Program-made: the position numbers and the translations under genes
Part shown: positions 49,652 through 56,547 of the stretch, one piece after another
How positions within the stretch are numbered: the stretch's first letter is position 1
Layout of the letters: every line of letters starts with the position of its first letter
Notes under the pieces: model-generated
The model's input: the letters and a program-made list of their open reading frames with translations, nothing else
Databases searched by the model: none
Told to the model about the DNA's origin: nothing
Assembly (NCBI GenBank): GCA_964483455.1
Contig: CAZACK010000006.1
Coordinates: 1-64,000 of the forward strand
DNA from: CAYZJD01 sp964483455
Lineage (GTDB): Bacteria; Acidobacteriota; Terriglobia; Bryobacterales; Bryobacteraceae
Direction of reading: 5' to 3'
Length of the DNA: 64,000 nucleotides

Positions 49652-51153
49652 GCGATCTTGTCCGCATCGAGCTTGAGCCGCTCGGCCAGGTGCTGGAAAT
49701 CAAGCGGGGCACCCCGTTGCAGGATGTGCTGTTCGACTACGGGGTCGAGTTTCCCTGCGGCGGTCAGGGTGACTGCCGCGGCTGCCGGGTGAAGCTGCTG
49801 AGCGGCGCCCTTCCGGTGACGCCGGACGAAGCACTCATTCTCACCCCGCAGGAAATCGACGAAGGCTGGCGGCTGGCCTGCCGCAACCACGCCGAGGCGG
49901 ACCTGCGCCTGGAAATCGCCCAGTGGGAAACCGTCATCCTCGAAGACGCCAGGCGATTCGAATTCACCCCGCGCGAGGGTCTTGGGATCGCCGTCGATCT
50001 CGGCACAACGACGCTGGTGGCGCAGTTGGTCGACCTGTCAACCGGAAATGTGCTCGGCGTCCGGACGGGGCTCAATCCCCAGGCAGCCTGGGGCGCGGAT
50101 ATCATGAGCCGCGTCGAGAGCGCGCTGCGCTCCGGCAACGGCGCCCGCCTCACCGGCGCGATCCGCGCCAAGCTCGGCGAGATGGCCTCGGAACTCGTCG
50201 CGTCCGCCCGCGCGGACGCGCGCGTGCGCGAGGTGACGGTGGTGGGCAACACCGTCATGCACAACCTGTTTTGCGGCATCGACGTCGAGCCGCTCTCCCA
50301 CGTGCCGTTTCATCCGGCGCGCGACGGCCTCGAGCTGTTCGCTCCTGCCGAGCTTGGCTGGCAACTGGACTCCGGCGCGCAGTTGCGCTTTCTTCCCTGC
50401 CTCGGCGGATTCGTCGGCAGCGATATCCTGGCGGGCATCCTCGCCACCCGCATGCACGAGTCCGACAAGCTGCTCTGCCTGATCGATCTTGGTACCAACG
50501 GCGAGATTGTCGTCGGCAATCGCGAGCGCATGATCTGCGCCTCCACCGCCGCCGGGCCGGCGTTCGAAGGCGGCCGCATCTCGAGCGGCATGCGGGCCGC
50601 CACCGGGGCGATCTCTGAAGTGCGGCTGGAGGACAGCCGCCTGAGGTGCCACGTGATCGGCGGCGGCCCGCCCCGCGGCATCTGCGGCAGCGGCCTGGTC
50701 GACGCCGTGGCCGCCGGGCTTCAGTTGGGCGTGGTTGCTTCCAACGGCCGGCTGAATGCGGGCAACGGACCCTGGACGCTGGCGCCGCCGGTCAGCCTCA
50801 CGCAGGCCGACGTTCGCGAGCTTCAACTCGCCAAGGGCGCGATCGCCGCCGGCGTGCGCATCCTGCTGCGGCATTGGGGCGCCTCGTCGGGCGACATCGC
50901 CCGCCTCCACCTTGCCGGTGCGTTCGGCAATTACATCAACCGCTCGAGTGCCCGCCGCATCGGCCTGATCGACTTTCCCGAGGACAAAATCGAGCCCGCC
51001 GGCAACACCGCCCTCCTCGGCGCCAAGCTGGCCCTCTTCGCCGGCGATGGCAAGTCGGATTTCGCCGATCTCTGCCGGCGCGTGGAGCACATCTCGCTGG
51101 CCGAGGACGCGGAGTTCCACCAGATCTACGCGGAGGAGATGAGGTTCCCGTAA
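49648..51153 (+). CDS. RACE-like reductive activator of corrinoid enzymes (2Fe-2S + ASKHA/DUF4445)
   Basis: A 501-residue protein. The N-terminal ferredoxin-like domain has C-x5-C-x2-C (Cys37, Cys43, Cys46: PCGGQGDCRGC) and Cys78 for a plant-type 2Fe-2S cluster. The C-terminal ASKHA ATPase domain includes GIAVDLGTTTLVAQLVDL, VVGNTVMHNLF, CLIDLGTNGEIVVGN, GPAFEGG and HLAGAFGNYIN. Proteins of this architecture re-reduce Co(II) corrinoids to Co(I) using ATP. It implies a corrinoid protein that can be oxidised, most likely linked to the URO-D gene with which it overlaps. Confidence 0.9.
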   Translation: MSDLVRIELEPLGQVLEIKRGTPLQDVLFDYGVEFPCGGQGDCRGCRVKLLSGALPVTPDEALILTPQEIDEGWRLACRNHAEADLRLEIAQWETVILEDARRFEFTPREGLGIAVDLGTTTLVAQLVDLSTGNVLGVRTGLNPQAAWGADIMSRVESALRSGNGARLTGAIRAKLGEMASELVASARADARVREVTVVGNTVMHNLFCGIDVEPLSHVPFHPARDGLELFAPAELGWQLDSGAQLRFLPCLGGFVGSDILAGILATRMHESDKLLCLIDLGTNGEIVVGNRERMICASTAAGPAFEGGRISSGMRAATGAISEVRLEDSRLRCHVIGGGPPRGICGSGLVDAVAAGLQLGVVASNGRLNAGNGPWTLAPPVSLTQADVRELQLAKGAIAAGVRILLRHWGASSGDIARLHLAGAFGNYINRSSARRIGLIDFPEDKIEPAGNTALLGAKLALFAGDGKSDFADLCRRVEHISLAEDAEFHQIYAEEMRFP

Positions 51154-51198
51154 CCGCCGTAGAGCGGCAAGCGAGCGCCGGCATCAGCAACTGAGAAA

Positions 51199-51285
51199 AG
51201 ACCGCCGAAGGCGCACCTCCATTTTGCCTTTTGATTTTTGCCTTGCGCCGGCCGAAGGCCGGCGTTTGGGCGGAGCGTCGCTCCG
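51199..51285 (-). repeat. Dispersed hairpin-plus-tail repeat, copy 2, with a second hairpin
   Basis: On the minus strand a hairpin CGGAGC, GAC, GCTCCG (51271-51285), then hairpin CGCCGGCC, TTC, GGCCGGCG (51246-51264), then the 46-base tail. The tail matches 10342-10388 with one missing base. The element fills the gap between the activator gene and the convergent TPR gene. Confidence 0.85.
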
Positions 51286-51288
51286 GGC

Positions 51289-52446
51289 TTACGGCGCAGC
51301 CTCCGCATCCAGCCCCTGTTGCGTGACTTCGCGGCGCTGGAACACCGCCTGCTCCCGGCGTGACTTCTGGCTTTGCAGCCGCCGAAATTCGGCCAGCGCC
51401 TTTTCCTGCTCGGCTGCGTTGCCAAGCGCCTTGTAAGCTCGCCAAAGCTGGAAATGGGTCACCTCGTTCTCGCGGTTCATCGAGACGGCCTTTTGAAGAT
51501 GCGGCAGCGCCAGGGCAGGTTGATCGAGAGCGATGAGCGTCTTCCCGAGCCCCACCTGAGCCTCTTCAAAGTCCGGGTAGTTCTTCAGAGCAAGCTCGAA
51601 ATGCCGGCGCGCTTCCTCGATCTCTCCGGCTTTGCGGTGGAGTTCTCCCAACTCGTAGGCGGCATTGGCATTGGTGGGATCCACCTGAAGCTCTTGCTCA
51701 AATGCTCTCCTTGCCTCCTCCGGAGAGCGCGACAGCAGCGCCCGGCCCAGGCGAAAGTGGATGCCGGGGCGGCCCGGGTCCAGCGCCGCCACCTGCCGGT
51801 AAGCGGCGATCGCAAGCTCGTAGTCCCCCTGGCTCTCGTAGGCTTCCCCCGCGGCCAGATGCCTCCAGACAGACTCCGGGGCCGCCGCCGACAGCTTCCG
51901 CAGCGTCAGGTAGGCGAAGTTCGCGTAGACCCGGCTGGTGTGATACAGAATCTCCGGATCCTCCGGGTACAGCCGGTCCAGCTCCAAGGCGACTTCCACT
52001 GCCTTGTCGTCCTTCCCCAAGCCCGTGTAAGCGCGCTGCAACTGAAGCCCGGCCATGCGCTTGAGTGGGGCATCGGTTGACCGCTGGAAACCTTTCTGCA
52101 AACCCGGCAACGCCTCATTGTAGTGGCCAAGCTCGGACAACGACATCGCCAGGAGAGTGTCCACGTTCGGCAAACCGGGCTTGAGTTTCAGAGCCTGACG
52201 CAGAGCCGGCACTGCTTGCTCGAACTTCCCCTGCTGAAAGTAAATCACCCCGAGCCTGGCGTGCACTTCCGCGGTTCCCGGGTCCAGTTGCCGGAGCTTC
52301 TCGTAGGACTTCTCGGCGTCGGCGTACCGCTTCTCCGCCAGCGCCGACTCCCCTTCCCGAAAGTGCCGCTCCAGCAGAGCCGGATCGGACGGCTGAGCCA
52401 GGAGGGCCGCCGCACACCACCACAACAACGCGATTGCTCGTCGCAC
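51289..52446 (-). CDS. Secreted TPR protein
   Basis: A 385-residue protein with signal peptide (V/M)RRAIALLWWCAAALLAQ. At least nine TPRs follow (RHFREGESALAEKRYADAEKSYEKLRQLDPG, VHARLGVIYFQQGKFEQAVPALRQALKLKPG and others). Start is GTG, nine bases after TATCCT on the minus strand, again a leaderless-type start. It follows the TonB receptor gene on the same strand but convergent with the corrinoid cluster. Scaffold role; no specific function. Confidence 0.85.
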   Translation of the reverse strand: MRRAIALLWWCAAALLAQPSDPALLERHFREGESALAEKRYADAEKSYEKLRQLDPGTAEVHARLGVIYFQQGKFEQAVPALRQALKLKPGLPNVDTLLAMSLSELGHYNEALPGLQKGFQRSTDAPLKRMAGLQLQRAYTGLGKDDKAVEVALELDRLYPEDPEILYHTSRVYANFAYLTLRKLSAAAPESVWRHLAAGEAYESQGDYELAIAAYRQVAALDPGRPGIHFRLGRALLSRSPEEARRAFEQELQVDPTNANAAYELGELHRKAGEIEEARRHFELALKNYPDFEEAQVGLGKTLIALDQPALALPHLQKAVSMNRENEVTHFQLWRAYKALGNAAEQEKALAEFRRLQSQKSRREQAVFQRREVTQQGLDAEAAP

Positions 52447-52521
52447 GACGATGTGAGGATACCTCAGACAGAAAAAGCCCGCCAGGCCTGGTCGGGTCTG
52501 GCGGGCTTCCGTGCAGGACCT

Positions 52522-55500
52522 TCACCAAATAAACTTGAGCCCAAGCTGGTTGATGCGAGCCGATCGAGCGGAAATGATTCGGCCGAATCGCGAATCCGCC
52601 ACACTGCGGACCGGACCGCCCCATTGGGTGTGGTTCCAGGCATTGAACGACTCAAACCGGAACTGCACGCTCACGCTCTCGGCGACACGGAAGTTCTTGA
52701 ATAACCCCGTGTCCCAGTTGTTGGTGCCGGGCAGTTCCAGGATGCCGCGGCCGGAGTTTCCGAGGAAGCCCGCCGCCGGCTGCTTGAACGCCTCCGTAGC
52801 GAACCACTTGTCGGTGGTCTTCTTGAAACCGCTGGGGTTGATATCCCCGACCACGTCGGCCCGGTTGGTGCCGAAGGTGTCGTTGAGACCTCCGACGTCG
52901 GCGGCCGAGATGGTCATCGGGAACCCGGCCTGGAAGGTGATGATGCCGTTCACCTGCCAGCCGCCCACCACCAGGTCCGCGGCGCGCCCGACGTTGCTGA
53001 GATACTTGCCGCCGCGGCCGAAAGGCAGGTTGTACACGACGCTCGTAACCAGCCGGTGATCCACATCGAACTCCGAGCGGCCCCGGTCTCGCCTGACATC
53101 GTGGTTGTTCAGGAATCCCTGCCAGCCGGCGACATCGTTGCCGATCCCGGCGGCGGCGGATTTGTTGTCGATGCTTTTCGCCCAGCGATACACCGTGGTG
53201 AAGATCATCGAGTTGGTGCGGCGCTCGATCCTGGCGTTCAGCGAGTTGTAAATCGAGTTCCCCGACCAGTCGCTGTCGATGTACACGACAAAATTCGGGA
53301 ATGGCCTTCTGGCAAGCACAGGGCAGTCACCGGCGGTTGGGGTGGCGGCACAGAGAGCGGGATCCCTCGGCGGCACCGCCTGCGCGATATTGCGCCGCAT
53401 CAGCAAATGGGTCCCCTTGTTTCCGATGTAAGAAACCTCGAAGGTGGTGTTGCTGCTGAGCGCGCGCTGGATGCCGAAGGACCACTGCATCACGTATGGG
53501 TTGCGCGGTTCCGGCGACATGCTCACCGCCAGGAAGGTATTGGCCGCCGGCGACGCGGCGCCCAGGCCGGCGAAATTGGGGAACATCTGGTCGGTCGTCT
53601 TCGGGTTGGCCTGCCCCAGGGTCTGGATATAGTTGCCACGGCTCACATAGGGGTAGATGTCGGCGGCGCCGTCGATCTCGCGACCTTCGGCGGAATCGAA
53701 GAAAGCGCCGGCGCCGCCACGGATCACGGTCTTGTCGTCGCCGAACGGCCGGAAGGCGAAACCCAAGCGAGGAGCAAACACCCGCTTGGAGGCGTCATAG
53801 GGATTCGGGCGGCCGGCGAACCGGTAATAACTCCCGTCGCCGACAATGCCCTTGTCCACCAGGACCTGATCCGCCACCAGCAGGCCGCCCCGCGGATTGG
53901 TGAGATCGCGCCAGCCCATGCGGTCGTTCAATTCGTTGGGGACAGTGCGGAAGTCCCAGCGAAGCCCGAGGTTCAAGGTGAGGCGGGAACTCACTTTCCA
54001 GTCGTCCTGGATGTACGGCGCCAGATACCAGAAGTTGAACTGGCGCGGGTTGCCCGACTTGCCAGGAACGCTGAAGCCGGCCGGCTGAAACACGCTCGAT
54101 CCCGAGAAGTACCCGAGCAGCATGTCCGCCACCGCGTGGTCCCGGGTTTTGTTGCCCGTGAAAAAGCCGCTGAAGGTGAACTGGCCGTTGAAATCGTTCG
54201 CCAAGTCGCGTTGGAGGTTCCATTTGCGGTAGTTGGCGCCGAAGCTCAGCGTGTGGCGGCCGCGGATCCAGGTGGTAGTGTTGCTGACGTCCCACATGGG
54301 CTGGTAGCTTGACTGGTAGTCGTTGACCGCGCTCCCACCGCCGGACATGCCTGAGCCCACCCCGCCGAAGCCCACCGCCGGGTACGAATTCTGATCGGGA
54401 TTCAGGTCCGTGAAAACGCCGGTCAACTGAAGCGCCGCGATATCAGCCGGATCCGCCGGAGCCCCGTGCTGGACGGCCGTGCCCCCGACGTAACCGAACC
54501 GGAACTGGTTGACGAGATTCGTGCCGACGGGCACCGAATGGGAGATCTGCCAGTTCCGCGCCTTTTGAACGAAGAAGACGTCCCCAAGTTCGGTGGTATT
54601 GCCCACGATCGTGTTCGTGTAGTCGCCATTGGTGAACCGGCCGAAGACCGTTCCATATTTCCCGAGTTGCTGGTCCACCCGGAAGGTGTACTGATCCGTG
54701 TCGGTGGGCAAAGACCTCGCTCGAATATAGTTGCCTTGCGGGAGGCTGGCGTTCGGGGCCGGGATGAACTTGGCGACCGCCAGCTTGGCCAAACGCGAGT
54801 AGCGGTTCTGCGGGACCGTGTTGTTCCCGAAAGGAATGCCATTGAGGGGGTCAATGATCTCGGATGTGAAGCGTCCGGCCAACTGGTCCGGGGTCGGGAT
54901 AATCAGGAAGTCCTGGAATCCCCTTCGCGTCCGCCTGCCTTCGTAGTTCGCCAGCCAGAACGTCTGGTTGCGTCCATCGTAGACTTTTGGGATGTAGACC
55001 GGGCCTCCGGCAACGAAGCCCGGCTGGTTTTGCCGCAACTTCGATTTTCCGCGCCCGACCAAGTTGTTGAAGAAGTTGTTGGCGTCGAGAGCGTCGTTTC
55101 TCAGGAACCAGAACACCGTCCCGTGCAGTTCGTTCGTGCCCGTTTTGCTGACGATGTTGATCTGGTTGGCGCTGAAGCCGTATTCCGCCGAGTAGGTCGC
55201 GGTCTGTTCCTTGAATTCCTGGATGGCGTCCACCGACAAGATAGCGGTCGGGGTGCCCAGCGCCGTGTCGGTGTTCGAGGTTCCGTCCAGCAGGTAGTTG
55301 TTCGACGTCGGTCTGGACCCGTTGATGCTGATCGCGTTGCCGGCGTCCTGCCGCATCGTGCCCTGCTCTCCGCTGGTTTCGACGGCTCCGGAGCCAAGGA
55401 ACAGCAGTTGCAGGAAATTTCGCCCGTTCAGGGGCAGCTCCGTGACCTGACGTTGGCCAACGAGGTGGCCGACGGCGGAGGTCTCCGTGTCGATGAACGT

Positions 55501-55869
55501 CGCCGCCGCCTGCACCTCGACGGTCTCGGTCACCGCGCCTACCTCCAGCACCAGGTCGATGCGGATGATTTGATCGACGTTGAGCCGGATGTCGGACCGC
55601 CTGGCGAGGCGGAAGCCCTGCTTCTCCGCTGAGACCGAGTACAGCCCGACAGGCAGCAACGGAACCACGTAGTCGCCGCTGTCGCTCGTGGTCGCCTCGC
55701 GAGTCAAGCCCGTGAGCTGGTTGCTCACGGTGACCTTGACCTGAGCCATCACGGCTCCGGTGGTGTCCCGCACGGTGCCGGTGATCTGGCCGGTCGCCGT
55801 CTGGGCATTTAGCACGCCGGACATGCTCAGAAACGAGGCGAGCACGGCGCACAAGACTGTTTGTTTCAC
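52522..55869 (-). CDS. TonB-dependent receptor, Oar-like, with carboxypeptidase-regulatory-like domain
   Basis: A 1115-residue outer-membrane protein. From the GTG at 55869 there is a clean signal peptide (VKQTVLCAVLASFLSMSGVLNAQ). An AAGGAG ribosome-binding site lies just upstream. Residues 25-110 are a CarboxypepD_reg-like beta-sandwich (QITGTVRDTTGAVMAQVKVTVSNQLTGL, GLYSVSAEKQGFRLA). The plug domain follows (LPLNGRNFLQLLFLGSGA, INGSRPTSNNYLLDGTSN). The barrel extends to an aromatic C-terminus (GLKFIW). Similar proteins dominate Acidobacteria outer membranes and are thought to import glycans or serve as scaffolds. Confidence 0.92.
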   Translation of the reverse strand: MKQTVLCAVLASFLSMSGVLNAQTATGQITGTVRDTTGAVMAQVKVTVSNQLTGLTREATTSDSGDYVVPLLPVGLYSVSAEKQGFRLARRSDIRLNVDQIIRIDLVLEVGAVTETVEVQAAATFIDTETSAVGHLVGQRQVTELPLNGRNFLQLLFLGSGAVETSGEQGTMRQDAGNAISINGSRPTSNNYLLDGTSNTDTALGTPTAILSVDAIQEFKEQTATYSAEYGFSANQINIVSKTGTNELHGTVFWFLRNDALDANNFFNNLVGRGKSKLRQNQPGFVAGGPVYIPKVYDGRNQTFWLANYEGRRTRRGFQDFLIIPTPDQLAGRFTSEIIDPLNGIPFGNNTVPQNRYSRLAKLAVAKFIPAPNASLPQGNYIRARSLPTDTDQYTFRVDQQLGKYGTVFGRFTNGDYTNTIVGNTTELGDVFFVQKARNWQISHSVPVGTNLVNQFRFGYVGGTAVQHGAPADPADIAALQLTGVFTDLNPDQNSYPAVGFGGVGSGMSGGGSAVNDYQSSYQPMWDVSNTTTWIRGRHTLSFGANYRKWNLQRDLANDFNGQFTFSGFFTGNKTRDHAVADMLLGYFSGSSVFQPAGFSVPGKSGNPRQFNFWYLAPYIQDDWKVSSRLTLNLGLRWDFRTVPNELNDRMGWRDLTNPRGGLLVADQVLVDKGIVGDGSYYRFAGRPNPYDASKRVFAPRLGFAFRPFGDDKTVIRGGAGAFFDSAEGREIDGAADIYPYVSRGNYIQTLGQANPKTTDQMFPNFAGLGAASPAANTFLAVSMSPEPRNPYVMQWSFGIQRALSSNTTFEVSYIGNKGTHLLMRRNIAQAVPPRDPALCAATPTAGDCPVLARRPFPNFVVYIDSDWSGNSIYNSLNARIERRTNSMIFTTVYRWAKSIDNKSAAAGIGNDVAGWQGFLNNHDVRRDRGRSEFDVDHRLVTSVVYNLPFGRGGKYLSNVGRAADLVVGGWQVNGIITFQAGFPMTISAADVGGLNDTFGTNRADVVGDINPSGFKKTTDKWFATEAFKQPAAGFLGNSGRGILELPGTNNWDTGLFKNFRVAESVSVQFRFESFNAWNHTQWGGPVRSVADSRFGRIISARSARINQLGLKFIW

Positions 55870-56061
55870 GGTGAAGTCTCCTTTCAAGAAATCAATGAAG
55901 ACATTTCCGAGCATGTTCAAACATCTCGGCTGGTAAAACCCCTTCACCCGTCACGTACAAATCCACGCGCAACCCGCGGGAAGCTCCTGACAAGCTGTTT
56001 TGGGGCAATGATGATTCATCCGGTCCTTGGAAGCAAGCTCGAAAGGCAAGACTCGCAGAAA

Positions 56062-56076
56062 TTCCGAAATTCGGAA
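56062..56076. promoter_or_regulatory. Inverted repeat TTCCG-N5-CGGAA, site 1
   Basis: TTCCGAAATTCGGAA is a fully palindromic site (extended to ATTCCGAAATTCGGAAT) 193 bp upstream of the receptor start. It shares its exact half sites and spacing with site 2. Confidence 0.6.
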
Positions 56077-56137
56077 TCAAGATGTAAGATTTTTAAGGAA
56101 AGAATTTTTAGCTGACGTACATAACCCGTGTAGAATT

Positions 56138-56152
56138 TTCCGCATCGCGGAA
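56138..56152. promoter_or_regulatory. Inverted repeat TTCCG-N5-CGGAA, site 2
   Basis: TTCCGCATCGCGGAA has the same TTCCG and CGGAA arms and the same five-base spacer as site 1, with the centres 76 bp apart, about seven helical turns. Two such sites suggest cooperative binding or looping by a dimeric regulator. Confidence 0.6.
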
Positions 56153-56547
56153 TATCGTCGCAACTACCGTAACCGGCCGTCGCTGCTTTTTTGCCCTCCG
56201 ATCGGTTCGGGACGATCACCGGGCCCCTCGCTGGCTTGACACCGCCCAGGGGTTACGATGACACCTGAATTATGCACGAGCCGGCAGCGTGTAGCGCGTT
56301 TGACGCCTTGCTTTGGCCCTGGCTTTGACCCCTGCTTTCCCTGCTTCGATCTGCTTCCAATGACCTCCTGCTTCCTAACGTGTTGATCTTGCTGGTCCAA
56401 GAGTGCATCAGGTTTTATGCACGCTCCTCGTCAGGTGGTGTTCTCGGGGAGAACGAGCGGGGCTTACTTCCTGGCCGAACCCTAGCCTGGCCACTGCTAG
56501 CCGCAATACTGATCAGATAGACCCGCGTCGCGATGCCGGTCCGCTCG

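Larger units (their letters stand above)
55870..56547. other. 678-bp regulatory gap upstream of the TonB receptor
   Basis: No gene is supported. It contains the receptor's ribosome-binding site (near 55880), the two identical-format inverted repeats at 56062 and 56138, an AT-rich stretch (56085-56115), and from about 56306 to 56375 a pyrimidine-rich stretch with six degenerate CTGCTT units. TTATGCACG occurs as a direct repeat at 56270-56278 and 56415-56423. The right half may be a decayed insertion. Confidence 0.6.
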
